Shown piece after piece: positions 23,610-36,010 of a DNA stretch of 64,000 nucleotides. Numbering within the stretch: the stretch's first letter is position 1; every line of letters begins with the position of its first letter. Origin of the DNA: Lineus longissimus. Its lineage: Eukaryota > Nemertea > Pilidiophora > Heteronemertea > Lineidae. The notes beneath the pieces were generated by a model that searched no databases, was not told the origin of the DNA, and saw only the letters and a program-made list of their open reading frames with translations. The DNA is taken from positions 4,486,756 to 4,550,755 of the forward strand of contig NC_088318.1 in assembly GCF_910592395.1 (NCBI RefSeq). The letters are read 5' to 3'. Position numbers and translations under genes: made by a program.

Positions 23610-23898
23610 TACGGTGGCTGGGAAAGGACATCGAAAAAAACAATTCTCGGCGGGACGACTTATTATCTCGGGGGGGACGACTTACGAAAAAAAAGTCACC
23701 CCCGAGATACTAAGTCGTTCCTCCCGACTTAATAAGTCGTCCCCCCGACCTAATAAGTCGTCCCCCCCGACATAATGAAAATGAATTTTTTTTTTTTTTT
23801 CGTAAGTCGTCCCCCCGACATGATAAGTCGTCCCCCCGAGATAATAAGTTGTCCCGCCGAGAATTTTTTTTTTTCGATGTCCTTTCCCAGCCACCGTA
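23610..23898. mobile_element. Fold-back MITE with internal G/C-run minisatellite
   Basis: The ends TACGGTGGCTGGGAAAGGAC and its exact complement at 23875-23898 form 24-bp perfect terminal repeats. Direct GAAAGT at 23604-23609 and 23899-23904 may be a target duplication. The interior is built from about eight copies of an 18-20-bp unit of the form AAGTCGTCCCCCCGA, in both orientations, so most of the element can fold on itself. A related single end lies at 57507-57530. Confidence 0.8.
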
Positions 23899-24231
23899 GA
23901 AAGTCAAAGAATGGACCAAAGTGATATATTGGGATTTTTCAAGATTAATAACTGCAGGATTTGAAAAGATAGATTTTTCATGATTATTTTGATATTGTGA
24001 TATTTTCCACGCAATGCCATTTTTGCTTGTAATCATAGAAGTAATAGGTTTCGCATGCAACAGTTATTGAATAAAGTAATTGTGGTGGGAATTGGTAATT
24101 GTATTGACAATTTTTCAGTGTTTGTCAACTGACTTTTCCGAATGACGACTGTATCTTAACCCACTCTATTACCTAGCGGTCATTGGAGATACATTTGGAA
24201 CATTATACACATGTACTATTAAAATTAACGT
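23899..24231. other. AT-rich spacer, nothing recognised
   Basis: No coding or structural feature was seen. Confidence 0.4.
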
Positions 24232-24530
24232 CTTAAATATGTGCACTTTATACATACACATGTAATAATGTACATGTGAACATGTAAATGTAAACATGTA
24301 CATGTAAACATGTATTTTGTAAACATGTACATGTAAACATGTATGTATAAACATGTACATGTACATGTAAATGTAAACATGTATGTGTAAACATGTACAC
24401 GTAAACATGTATGTGTAAACATGTACATGTAAACATGTATGTGTAAACATGTACATGTAAACATGTATGTGTAAACATGTACATGTAAACATTTATGTGT
24501 AAACATGTACATGTAAACATGTACTTGGCA
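24232..24530. repeat. ACATGT-based minisatellite, ~28-bp higher-order unit
   Basis: About 20 tandem copies of TAAACATGTA variants, with a clear 28-bp period (AAACATGTATGTGT next to AAACATGTACATGT). Every sub-unit holds the palindrome ACATGT, so both strands can form serial hairpins. Open frames of over 100 codons on the minus strand are by-products of the repeat. Confidence 0.9.
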
Positions 24531-25392
24531 GACTCCTGCATCTGGTGCCTCATCCCCTTTACGGTTTTTATAATAGGGTACATATTGGAATAAATACCTC
24601 GCCGTCAGCCATTGGCAGTTCACGAAGAGAAACGTGTCGCAAAGCAAGGAGGGCCGTGGGGAGGTATATGGCCACATCCAAAGAGCGATCGGTAATAGAC
24701 ACTTGCGTGTATATCCTTTTTTTCCCTTCAAAACGAAGACACCAGAAACGATTTTGTATATGAGAAGAGGAATTCTGATAAATGTTCCAGTGTATCCCCC
24801 CCCCCCCCCCCCAGACAGCCTAAAGCCCTTATTATCATGAATATCGTTTTTTTAACGACTGATCTCGATCGAGCCAGTATTATATGGCAAACGTCAAAAG
24901 AAACCCCATCCCTTCACAGACGTATTGATGTCTGCCGTCTGCGCGTCATTTCACGTCACCCTGATGTTACCGCAGTGGAAAGGATTTAGTTAAGGAATTG
25001 ATACCGAATTGGAAGTATTGATTGTCTCACGGAAACCGCCTGAGTGGAGCTAAAAGCTAGCCAACATTTTAGTGGCAAGCGGTTTTGGCGAGACAATTAT
25101 CAAGACCGACGGTTATGTATCAACTGAAACATCTCGAATTAAAACCGAATAATTTACAAGCGATTATGGTTGCCTAACCATAACCCTGAACTCAACACGG
25201 GGCCTCGCTGGCGCAAATACACTGTGAAGTGCGGTTCATTCTGAATCCTGGTGTTTTAGAATTTCTCGTCGAGGGACATCAAGATCGCGTCATAATAACG
25301 AACTCATTTCGATTCAGGTTGGTGCTGAATAGTCTGTTTTCTAATATAACATTCGTAATATCGAGATATGACGCGGTTAGTATTGATTTGAT
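24531..25392. other. Non-coding stretch with poly-C run
   Basis: A run of about 18 C lies at 24796-24813. No gene was recognised. Confidence 0.5.
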
Positions 25393-25562
25393 ACTGGTGT
25401 AATAGTTGTGGTTGTTCTCCACATTTCAGTGTTTTCGTACATTGAACAGCTAGAGAGACCATGCGTTTTCACTACTAGAGGGAAACACGGAAAACATGTG
25501 TCCATCTATATTTCCGTGTTCCGAAACAATGAGGGGAAACACCAATAAAACCCTACACCGGG
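25393..25562 (+). mobile_element. ~170-bp MITE, copy 2 of 3
   Basis: It starts ACTGGTGTAATAGTTGTGG and ends CCTACACCGG. Shared with copy 1 are CAGCTAGAGAGACCATG and CAATGAGGGGAAACAC. It is the most diverged copy and lacks the repeated 16-bp unit. Confidence 0.68.
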
Positions 25563-27235
25563 GTGAGGTTTAAAGGTGGATGGCAGTCGATACTTTATTT
25601 TCTGTTCAACTCGATGGATCTTTGTAAAGCGTGTCTGGTTGCACTAGCAAGCATGGATTATGTAACCCATGCATGGTATTAGTTAAAGACTATGGGCATT
25701 TTTTTCCTGTGTTTTCCTCTTGGTGGAATTATTGGATTAAACCACGAGAATTGGACAGCATTTGCTATCATAATTACATCTTATCAGTTGCGTACAGAGG
25801 AATATTCGCAAAATCGCGGAATGGAAAATCTATTATATTTGACAGCCTCCAATCAATTATGTTCTTAGTTTATTGTCATTATTCTAAGAAGGTGAGACAT
25901 TAAATTATTTGGTAGTGATGGCTTTCAAATATGAGGCGCCTTGTCATAATTTATCATCATTTTATGACAGTTACTCGAGGGGGCACGCAGCGAGGACACC
26001 CGCTTTTGTCGCTTAGCATTATTTGGGATTTTACGACTGAATAATGTTTGCAAAAGGCGCCATTATATCCGATATATCCTCAAACTCCCCTGGTATATCC
26101 TTCCGCAATGGAAGCTTTGTTGATGCTAACAGAGACGCAAATCGGCGTACCTTCGGGTTGCCTCAGAGAGGGAGAGAGAGATAACTTTTTTCTGAAGAAT
26201 TGTTTTGTATACTCAAACTGAAACTGTACCGCTTCTGGTTGGCTCCGGCTTTCTCAGAAAGTCTGTTTCAATAAAATGAATATTCAGTCACCACCCAGAT
26301 AAGGGCAAATGAATAGCTGATGTAAACTTCTCTGCAGTTAATGGCAAATACTATAATAAAAGAGACGAAGACTTGATTCCATTTCTTGATTCCCCAGACA
26401 GATACTGTTCTTTTTTTGGCTTCAAAATACTTTTAACACCCTCCCTCACCGGTTCACGATAGTTACCATACTCACCCTGAGGGCTCCTCCCGAGACGCCT
26501 GCTTCTTATAAGCGCTATCATTCGATCTCTGCAATTTACCGCAACCTGCTAAAGAATTCTTGTCCGTTACACAAACACGCTCATCGGAAAATCTCTGATA
26601 ATCCCCCTCCAAACGACCAGATGAAATCGCAACATCAAACCACGAACAGAATGTAAATTATTTCTTATTGGTTGTAGTTATTACAGATATTTTCCCGACT
26701 ACAGCAGTATCGTTGTATTAGATTACATTTCTAAAGTCAACAGAAAACCAAATACATGTATCGCCAAACTAATTTCAAATATCGTGCCTGCTGTGGTATC
26801 GTCAGAAATGTTGTTATTGCCAGTGTTTTGGACAAATATTGTTTCCGATTATTAAATGGAATAACAGAAATCAGTCTTAAGAAAATGTTCGGGATTCTGC
26901 TTTCGGATGACCAATACAAACACTGCAAGTGCCAATTGAACGAAAACAGCTGCTATTATCGAACTTCGTGGTGACTTTCTTGAACTTTCAGTGTCGGAAC
27001 GGGACAAGTATCAGACGGAAACATGGCAAGGAAAAGTATATTTTACATCGAACTATACAGCAAAGTCCATTCGTAAATGTTTCATCCGCAACATTTGGGG
27101 CTCTGGAGTACGAACTACAGGTCGGATTTCTTTGAAGTTTAGTGCTTTGCGACCAAGGAGAGTTTTGTTGAATGTTTTTGAATGTGTATACATACCGTCG
27201 TTCATTGAACCATTATACAATGATTATATCAGTCT
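25563..27235. other. Non-coding stretch, nothing firmly recognised
   Basis: There is a short GA-rich run at 26166-26180. Frames at 25.6 and 26.9 kb lack domain resemblance. Confidence 0.4.
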
Positions 27236-27478
27236 TTGAATATATAAGTAAAAACGACTAATTTGGTAGTTCCTTTTGCACCAACTGAAATTAGTAAAAA
27301 CTAACCATTAGTTAGTTGTTCTAACTAAAGAGCACTAAAAACTATCATTAAGATGATTAAGAATTTCATATTTTGATAGTTAAAACAACTAATTTTACAA
27401 TCGGTGCTATATAACAACTACCAGAGTAGTAAAAATTACTATCGATAGTTACTTTTACTATTTAATTTTAAGAGTGTA
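27236..27478 (+). mobile_element. AT-rich inverted-repeat element, copy 1 (ACTAATT-rich)
   Basis: It shares GTAAAAACRACTAATYTG, GAAATTAG and CCATTAGTTAGTTGTTCT-like blocks with the reverse complement of 33055-33235. Its end TTTTAAGAGTGTAC mirrors the other copy's TTTTAAGAATGTAC. The interior is saturated with CTAA/TTAG words. No coding capacity. Confidence 0.55.
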
Positions 27479-28284
27479 CACTGTAAACCGCACAATTTTA
27501 GTGCTTCTTATATTTGTGATTTGCAAAGATTGCTGATTAAAAATAAAATTTTCTTGATTTTTGTTTTATTGGCGGATTTCGAAATTTCTTTCGGCTTTAC
27601 CGCCCAATGATTCTTTTCGCAAGTTTCATTTTTACCAATTTAGGTTAATCGGGAAGGGTGCAAAAATTGAAGGGCCGCAAACCTTTGGCGGTGCGGCAGT
27701 ATACATCCCTCACTAATTCTCTATCATTACCCAGACAGATCGATTTCCCAATGAACTTATTCCCGGGGCGAGATGACGTTTCTTAACACAGGGATTGATA
27801 ACCACCACCATCATCACCTGAACAAGATTTTGAAAACTTTTCTCACCTGAATAATATCTTATGTCCCCCCCCCCCCCCATTCCGCTCCCCGTTATCTTCG
27901 ATTTGCGTCAATGAAAACAGCACTCCCTGAACACGCCTAGCTAACAATAATTAGAGGTAGTTCCTTCACATGCAAAAACGAAGCATCTCAAAATAAATGC
28001 ACTGATCGAGAATGAAGAAATTTGACTCAGAAACCATAAAATACGTTAAACTGCGTCATCATGCTCTATTAAACAGGGTTTAATATGCACTAAGCGCTTC
28101 AAAGAAATTCTGACATTTTCCCAATAAATCTCAAATTTATTGCGACTTCAAATGGATATCTTTGCTTTCTTTTGACATTCAACTCGGCAGCTTGCATCGT
28201 ATACGATGTCTCAGCTCCGTGAATTAGCATGAATATCGACAGCACCAGGTACGTGTATCAATGTAATAATGAAATGCTACTGCA
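27479..28284. other. Non-coding stretch with poly-C run
   Basis: A C run lies at about 27865-27878. No gene was recognised. Confidence 0.4.
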
Positions 28285-28488
28285 GGGCCGTTTACACGGG
28301 ACCAAACCGATCTGGATCGATCCGGATTGGTCAAGATTGGTATGCCATGTAAACGCGCACGAATGTGATCTGGTTTATAGTCTACATGAACATACTTACG
28401 GACGATGCTTACGTCATTCATGACGTCGTTGGCGATGCAGTCTCTGGTCTGGTCTCGTCGGATTTGGTTTGGTTCCGTGTAAAGGGCC
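28285..28488. mobile_element. ~204-bp inverted-repeat element (GGCCSTTTACACGG family), member A
   Basis: The left end GGGCCGTTTACACGGGACC and the right end, reverse complement GGCCCTTTACACGGAACC, form terminal inverted repeats continuing into CAAACC. The interior has TCTGGTCTGGTCTC. No clear target duplication. Confidence 0.7.
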
Positions 28489-28520
28489 TATTATCGTGGG
28501 AGCAAATCTTTGTGACTCTT

Positions 28521-28738
28521 GGCCGTTTACACGGTACCAGACCAGACCAGACTATAGATCAGATCACATCGCTCACGACAGCATGACAAAAGTCTCGTAA
28601 AGACGTACATGCACATGTAAGTATGTTGAGCGAACCAGACCAGACAGATCACTTTCGTGCGCGTTTACACGGCAAACCAAATACGACGGATCCGGATTGA
28701 GCTAGAGAGCGATCAATTTGGTCGCGTGTAAAGGGCCC
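28521..28738. mobile_element. ~218-bp inverted-repeat element, member B
   Basis: The left end is GGCCGTTTACACGGTACCAG; the right end, reverse complement, is GGGCCCTTTACACGCGACC. It contains ACCAGACCAGAC words shared with A on the opposite strand, and an internal GCGTTTACACGG that may be a second nested end. Confidence 0.68.
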
Positions 28739-28885
28739 TTTTAACTCGAACAGTTTTGACCTACCATCTATCTAATGCACTATCTACTTATAATGTACCA
28801 ACCCCTCCCCAAAATAAGTTCACCCACAGGGCAATTTTCAATCTTCATTCTGTATAAACGAAAAATCGTTTGTGACCTACATGAA

Positions 28886-29050
28886 GGGCCGTTTACACAG
28901 GACCAAAGCGATCTTAGACCGACTCGGGTATAGTACAACATGACATGCCGTGTCAACGCACATGATGTGATTTGGTCTGGCTAGATGCAACACGTACGTC
29001 GTCAGCGATGTGGACTGGTCTAGTATGTTTTTGGTGCCGTGAATGGAAAC
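28886..29050. mobile_element. ~165-bp inverted-repeat element, member C (decayed right end)
   Basis: The left end is GGGCCGTTTACACAGGACC. The right end TTTTTGGTGCCGTGAATGG is a degraded match to the family end. It shares GATTTGGTCTGG and GACTGGTCTAG words with A. Confidence 0.58.
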
Positions 29051-31477
29051 AGTCCTGCTGACAACGCCGACGAAAACACAATTAGGTACGTGTACGTGTG
29101 CGTGCTCATCATTTCATTAACGGCTGAACTCTTATATTTCTTGTCCCTATACCGCAATAGATTGTCTCATCCAAATACCTGAGGTCATAAATATATCTGC
29201 GAAATCTATTAGGTTCGATAACCTTGCGGCCAATTCGATCTCCTCCATTACTTTGGTGATGGGCAGTGTTATTGAATAGTGCCCTTAACTCTAAATGTTC
29301 GCATTACCGTAAGTAGGTACAATGGGTTTTGAATGGTCCGGTAATTCAATGGAAACACGAATAGATGAGGTAAAGATGTGATCCTCTTATGCCGCTTTTG
29401 CCTGCGGGAGGTTGTGGCCCGATGGATTTCATTTGATTGTCCTATAGAGCTTGCTGGAGCAGATGCATTGGATTAGGTCGAGAATTAGATTGTTCCATAG
29501 TGAAGGGCAATTTATTCTGTTGGTGCCTATTTGACTAAATCAATTGAATACGCAGGTGAAAGGAGGTGACTTGTAGAACCCCACTGTTCGCTAGAAAGGG
29601 CTATAAAAACTCGAACCCCCCCCAAACCCCCCCCCCCCCCCTCTGCTAATACGGCCCTGGATCTCAGAGCAATTTAGCGATCAAATATTTGTCCGAGGCT
29701 TTTCCTTCCGAGGCACAGCCACAGTCAATACTCAGGGATGCTTTTACAATAACCCCGACCACTTCGAGAACACACCGGCAAATATGGTGTTGGATTCATA
29801 CACGCATTGGTGTGAGTCCAAGTCATCCATCAGACGTGAGCGAACCGAGCCGTGGCTAATAATGGGATGCTGGAACATAATCTTTGTCGCTCATCATTTA
29901 TTTACGATGAATAGCCGGAAAAGATGTGTTCAAAACATACGCAACACGAGATCCATATCGAAGGCTTTGGTTTTACAAGAGAGCATTACAGCCTTTTTTA
30001 TTTTTCACGATGGACAACTACATATGCAGCAGTGACGTACCAAGACACAAACACTTAATGTTGTTAGGCATTTCTATAGTGCTTTTCCAAGTCAACCCAG
30101 CTCAAAGCACTTATGATGCATCCCGGAGTGCTCAAGGGGCAGAAACAGCTACGTTACATGTACAAAGCGCAGTGCATTCACCATCGACTCTAGGAAAGGA
30201 AGTCTTTCGACTTCAGTTGGAAGCTTGAAGTTTAAGACGAGATATAACATTCTATTCTGCTCTTCCTTTGTAAAAAAATACCCCAAAATTGGAGTGCCAT
30301 TTTGTTCGTGAAATGGGCCATAGGACACTCGTTCTTCAAAAAGAACGCGACCATACCCATCCTTCTGGATTAATCCTCGACACCGGTCTCTATGTATATA
30401 TCTGATCTGCCCTCTGGTATAAGCCTGCAAAAGCGCCCAAATAGACGGGATTCAAATATCTTGACAGGCAACGCTTTGAGAACGATGAAGTTGCAGCCGT
30501 TTGTTCGTACTGCGCTACTGATCGACATGACACCATCGTATGAAAATAGCAATGGTGGATTAAGAATATTAACTCGCATCGATATTAATCAAAAACCACT
30601 TATCTGTGCTTTTTGCCGAAGTTTTGTTCACTCTGCCAAAGATAATTGAGTGATATTACTTAAAATGCTACAAAAAGTGATGATATAATCTAAAAGTATA
30701 CGATTTGGCTCGCGGCCATACTTGCTCTTTTCCGGAAAGAAAACCCACGCCTGGTCGATCTGTGAATTAAACGACCGCCTTTGGGTACTATATGAATGGC
30801 GGCATCCAATCCGATTGATAGTTTCGTGTCTTTCCGCCACACCGGCATGTGAGCGTGGATGGTAGACATCCGGAGTAAAAACTTGCAATGGACCAAAATC
30901 CTTCGGGATTATTTTTTTGAGTTGGACTTATCTCGAGTAATCTTTCTCGCTGTGTGACTAGCTGTATTCAGAATAAAGGTACGATTACTCCATTGCGTTT
31001 GTATAGAGCGTTCCATTACGTATATGTGCCAATGCCGGTTTGGTGTATCGACCACCACGTGAGCTGTTTCGAGGGGGTCGATTTCATCAAGATCTTTGAT
31101 ACGACAGCAGAACTATGGGATTTCAGGCCTAGGTCCGAGCGGGCTTTGTTTAAGTCGTCAAATATGTCCAACCACAAACTAGTGGAGCTGAGCGAAGTGA
31201 CAGCAGTCAGAAGTAGGGCTTACTGGAAAAAGCATAATCCAATTTAGCATAGTCTTATTTAGCATAATCGGGAGTGTGTATTATTTCCATGCTCACGGTA
31301 ATTATAAACACGGTCCTGAAGAGCAATCCACTAGTCCCCTGTGGCGATAAGTGCCTGTGACATATCATCTTTTAATTAATCGCACGAGTCTCTTTGACAA
31401 CAAGGAAATTATTTGAATTCTTCCATCATGTTATGTAATCTTGAAATGAGTGTTACACATAATGTTTTTCACCCAGG
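29051..31477. other. Non-coding stretch with C runs and a dispersed repeat fragment
   Basis: Long C runs lie at about 29618-29641. 30078-30185 (TATAGTGCTTTTCCAAGTCA, then CAGCTCAAAGCACTTATG) is an inverted AGTGCTTT/AAAGCACT repeat resembling dispersed elements common in marine animal genomes. Frames at 29.8-31.2 kb have no domain resemblance. Confidence 0.45.
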
Positions 31478-31545
31478 TATTTAGTAAAATATACATTCTG
31501 TAGGGAATGTATATTTAGTAAAATATACATTCTGTAGGGAATGTA
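31478..31545. repeat. 34-bp tandem duplication
   Basis: Two identical 34-bp units (starting TATTTAGTAAAATATACATT) lie at 31478-31511 and 31512-31545. A near-perfect palindrome GAGTAACCAGACTGGTTACT follows at about 31566. Confidence 0.88.
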
Positions 31546-33054
31546 CAGGTACCTAGAGTACTTAGAGTAACCAGACTGGTTACTCTATGCTAGAGTAGAC
31601 TGAAGGCAATTGAAGTAGTTTCACCAGGCTACTATGGTCTACCTGCTGAGACAGATTGATGCGAAATTCTTCGCACATCACTGGATGCAAACTACAGAGC
31701 GGGAATTATAAAACAAGCTGGATTGATGTGTAAATAACAAATAAACGTTCGTAGTTTATCACTCGTTCTTCCAGGATATTGAATAATTTGTACTCCCCTT
31801 CAACCTCGTTCCCATGCTAAATAGCAATGTAGCAATAGTGTATGCCGGGTTAGGAATCATTTCCAGTGCCAAGGTTGAAGATATGCTGAATAGGATTATG
31901 CATTTTCCAGCAAGCCGCAGAAGTAGATTTTCGATGTTGGCCTCGCCTTGTATGGAGACTCGACGCAACAGAGCCAAGACTAAATGTAACAGTACATAAT
32001 GCAAATATTGTTCCATGCGCAAACAGTCCCGGATACGATAAATAATAGTGCGATCCAAAGGTCATTATCACCCAGTAGATGATGATAATTTTCATTGAAT
32101 GCGGAGCCGTCAGGCAGAGTGTTGTGACTGTTTGTCATGTTGATATAAACTCTGCATACAGTCGCAGTGGAGCCATTCCATGTCGGCGGATGTAGCCGCA
32201 CGTATTGGAGATGCACATGGAACGGTGGCTCCTACATTTAAGTGTAGAACAAATATTTAGTCACAAAAATAAGAAAAGCTAATGAAATAAAAATAACACG
32301 GTCGAAAAATATTTTCACACACATTTTTTTAATTTGTTGCTAGATCGAAATATTTCTTTATCGGGAACAGGTTACAGAATAAAGTGCTTTTTATCCCCTT
32401 TTCATCGTTGCATCCTTGAATCCATCTGACTGTACATTTCTATAACGATAGCGGTCTTCCTAATTACTACGCAAGCAATAGTCGACTTCGCACAGCCGAC
32501 ACAACGCATTGTGTTTCGTGCCAAGGACGCTGCAACTCAACTTAGTGGTTAACCCGGTACAAATATATACGACATTTGCACCATATCCTTTGATGTCCCT
32601 CCCATCAATCATATTTTACTTCTTCATTCATATTTTCGTAAGCTCTCTCATGCCATTCTAAAAACATTCCTTTTGATGCTGAAATTATATTATTTCCAAT
32701 GCGATATTCGATTACTGATGTCGTCAGTCTTTGATTAAAGAAATCAGAAGACAAAAATCAGATTAGATGCTATGTACAGGGTACTCCAAAAAGTGATGTG
32801 TCAGGATTACGATTTCATCCACTCCGTGCGGTTGTACAATAATGCTACGCAGCTCCATTGTACACGTATTTATTGTCTACTATAAATTGCATTCTATGTA
32901 TTGGTCCTTCTCAGATAGCCTTAACGATCCACCAATCCAAGCAACCCTCCCCCTCCCACGATGAGAGGATGGGCTGTCGGTTGATTATGCAGTACACACT
33001 TAATAAAAATAAATCAGGATAACCATTTCATGCTAATTCTTTGATACTCTGGTA
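31546..33054. other. Non-coding stretch, nothing firmly recognised
   Basis: No supported gene, repeat or RNA. Confidence 0.4.
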
Positions 33055-33235
33055 GACTGTCCAATTAATAGTTGTTTTAACCGCCAGAATAGTAGTTTCC
33101 AACATTTCTAATGGTTATATTGTACTACTTTTCTTGCTAGAACAACTAATCAATGGTTGGTTTTATTTGCTAATTTCACAGAAACTACTTAATTTGCAGA
33201 TTAGTTGTTTTTACTAATGTATTTTAAGAATGTAC
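33055..33235 (-). mobile_element. AT-rich inverted-repeat element, copy 2
   Basis: Its reverse complement starts GTACATTCTTAAAATACATT and follows the block order of 27236-27478. It is shorter through internal loss. Confidence 0.55.
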
Positions 33236-34946
33236 GGTGGTCACTGGACCTGATAGGACAAAGTGACGGTCATCGCTGGCGGAGTTTGAGCGCTGGTACT
33301 CGGAGTGTGGGTCGGACCACCTGAGGATTAGACCTCTTCGCTCCTCAATCAAATGACTCAGTCTATGTCCAACATGTCGACACTGCACGATATTCTCGAC
33401 ACAATCCTCTTCGTGCACTCAATAAAACGGCCACACCCTTCCTTAATTAAGCTCAGCGTCAAATTTTACAATTGCTTGCGAAAGGTCACGGTTGCAACTC
33501 ATTCAGCGCCTCGATCAGCGTGAACCTTATTGGTTTGTTGACATATCGCCCTCCAACTCGACTCGGCCATCCAGCATATTCGTAGATGCAGTAGGGAGGA
33601 CAGACACCCAAGAAAAATTTGCCAATGGTGATTAATTTAATTGACTGCAGATGTCTTGTCATATGTGAACGGTCCGGCAATTCACTTGGCCAATCAAATT
33701 AGATACTCTCACCCAGTCTTGGTGAGTTGGTGGGGAGTTCTATATTTTCGCTAAGGTTACCACCACAGGGGGGCTACTTCAGGTAGAATTGATCTTGGTG
33801 AGCAATAGACGATAGTCTGTCCTCGGCTTTTAGGTGGAAAAAAATCTACAGGATTGGGCCAGATGGCGTAGTTTATGTTCACCTTCATGTTTATGATACT
33901 GCACGTGGTTTTGACACGCTTCTCATTCGCAATGAAATTACCCATCGTTGCTAAATCAACATCACGCGATAGTTCGTGTCGAGGTGTTTGACAGTTTTAT
34001 CCAAATTGTCAAACTCAGCATCAAATTTTGCAATGACGTGCGAAAAGTGAGGGTGAAGTCACATGGACCGGCGTGAAAGTTAAGGGGTTGCTTCCGTCAA
34101 AGATTTACGGAAGCTCCTCAAGCTAGCAGCACACACGTACAGCGGCAAATGTTTGCGAGATGTGCTGCTAGCTTTGCAATAATTTACCGAAGAACGCGCA
34201 ATGGCTTCAGTCGAAACATTAGAAAACAACTTGCCGCACCTTTAATTGCTACGGTAAGTCACAGACTTTCAACAATTCGTGGGTAGATTAAAATCGTCCA
34301 TCAAATTACATTTGATAGTCGGTTATACATGTATGTGTGTGTCTTTAAGCACCGTTGAAACATTTGGCAAAAATAATAAAAAATACATGCCTAGTTACAT
34401 TTTTGCAATAACAATGGCTTCCTTCACACTACGGTACGGTACACTTCCATGCACATTGTTCGGAGTATTTACAGCCTAGAAAATCGTGCTTGAAATAGGG
34501 CACAGCAAAGCTCTACACTAGTCCCCAACTTTATGCCGTTAATTTTTGGAATGTCATTCCTAATTCTGGATCAGTTAACCTAGCCTCATTTTTCGATCGT
34601 CAAATGCCAGCTTGAATCAAAATTCTCCTTCTTCAAAACGACATTTGATCAATTTGTTAATCGACTAGAAAATGTTTCTGAATTCTGGATACAATCACCC
34701 GATGTACAAAGCATTGAAGCTTTACCGAAGGTTGTCGTGAACACGATACGTCTCTGCGCTTTCCCTTAGCAATCCGAAAAAAGACAGATTTAGTCGCAAC
34801 ACCACGAACGACGAACTAGTATGCGAAGGTTTATCGTGTCATCAAATCCTCTTCTAATTGATTCGTTCGCGCAACATGATCATCTTCTCTGCTTAGTTGT
34901 ACGCCGGAGAATTGCGAAATATAGTATTTCTCTGTATACTTATACT
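33236..34946. other. Non-coding stretch, nothing firmly recognised
   Basis: 34.10-34.26 kb holds a short inverted repeat around GCTAGCAGCAC and GTGCTGCTAGC. No gene was recognised. Confidence 0.4.
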
Positions 34947-35049
34947 ACAGGGAAGAAGAGAGGATAACACCTTTATCATGATCAACTAGAGTATATTTGA
35001 TACTAGCTTTCGACACTAACTGTGTCTTCATCAGGAATGGGAAATATTG
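34947..35049 (-). repeat. Inverted arm (minus copy) with hammerhead-like half motif
   Basis: About 100 bp nearly identical to the reverse complement of 37147-37246. On the minus strand 35034-35008 reads CTGATGA, a GACAC/GTGTC stem with a 5-nt loop, then GAAA: half of a hammerhead ribozyme core. No convincing stem III and cleavage site could be placed. With the + copy it frames the 2.3-kb composite at 34.9-37.25 kb. Confidence 0.6.
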
Positions 35050-35071
35050 GAGTTAACAACGATATACATGT

Positions 35072-35700
35072 ATCATCTTTCTGGTCACCTAAATCCCACA
35101 CCCAAACTGTCCCTTCAAATCACGTGCACGGAGCTGTATGAATACGATTGCCGTGTGCTTGCGCACTTCCGACACCAAAAAAATCGACTCGAATCTTAAT
35201 TCAAATTCGCCATTGCTGAAATCATTGGCGCCAAAGACTATTTCTTTTGACCCTATTGACCTCGCTTCTAAAACATTTTTGAAAAAGCCATTCAAACATC
35301 AAAATCAACTACGAACATTATCTATTATATCACCGAGCTAAATAAATACGACATATCAAGAAAAATTGGTCGCAATACCGAATTATACGGTTAGCTTGGA
35401 ACTATTTGTACCCAATTACCCTTCCGCCAGCGAGACCTCGTCACAATCATGGCGCTTCTTCATTATGGCGACGACTTGAACAACGAAAATCCCGATCTAC
35501 TATTAAAGCCTTGATGGCCTCGGTGGTTAGACGGTTGCACTGTGGATTGGATGGTCACGAGTTCGAACCCCGGCGCATCTATTTTTCGAGTTTTTTTGAA
35601 AAATGTTCTTGTTATTATTCATTCATGTGCGTTTATCAGGCACGGATCCAAGCGGGTGCACCAGATGCACGGCTCCTAATTGATGTACAGTATATGTTTT
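35072..35700 (+). mobile_element. Repeat block 1 with tRNA-like (SINE-type) segment
   Basis: 629 bp closely matched by 36011-36635 (offset 939, few substitutions, single-base indels). The block contains a tRNA-related Pol III promoter at 35508-35581 and ends at TTGATGTACA in both copies. The two blocks are direct repeats around a ~310-bp unique spacer. Confidence 0.75.
35508..35581 (+). other. tRNA-like SINE head with A and B boxes
   Basis: The A-box-like TGGCCTCGGTGG and the B box GAGTTCGAACCCCGG are spaced as in a tRNA gene. The expected acceptor arms do not pair, so this is a tRNA-derived promoter and not a functional tRNA gene. Confidence 0.7.
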
Positions 35701-36010
35701 TAATTTACCACTCATGAAATTTTGGAACACACCTGTCCAGGACTTTTGATGAGAAATGCAGAGCACGCTCCCTCTTCTTCCAGTTCCTTGATTCGCCGGC
35801 CCTCTTATACCATCATCATATGTCGTTATGAATATTATCACGAAGAAAACCCCTTCACCCGAACTTTTCAAGCTGAAGTACACACTGATTTAGGTGTTCG
35901 AGCACTCCAGAGAATGGTTTGACAAGTCGGCGCTAAATTCATTGTCAGTGATGAGCATTTAGTTTGTAACTACAGTGATGAGCAGGCGCGCGGATAGATT
36001 TAAATAACAT
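35701..36010. other. Spacer between the two repeat blocks
   Basis: About 310 bp without match to the flanking blocks. No coding frame was recognised. Confidence 0.45.

Noticed and set aside
24225-24731. 168-codon minus-strand frame (repeated HVYMYMFTHTC)
   Set aside because: It is a direct read-out of the ACATGT minisatellite, open in several frames at once.
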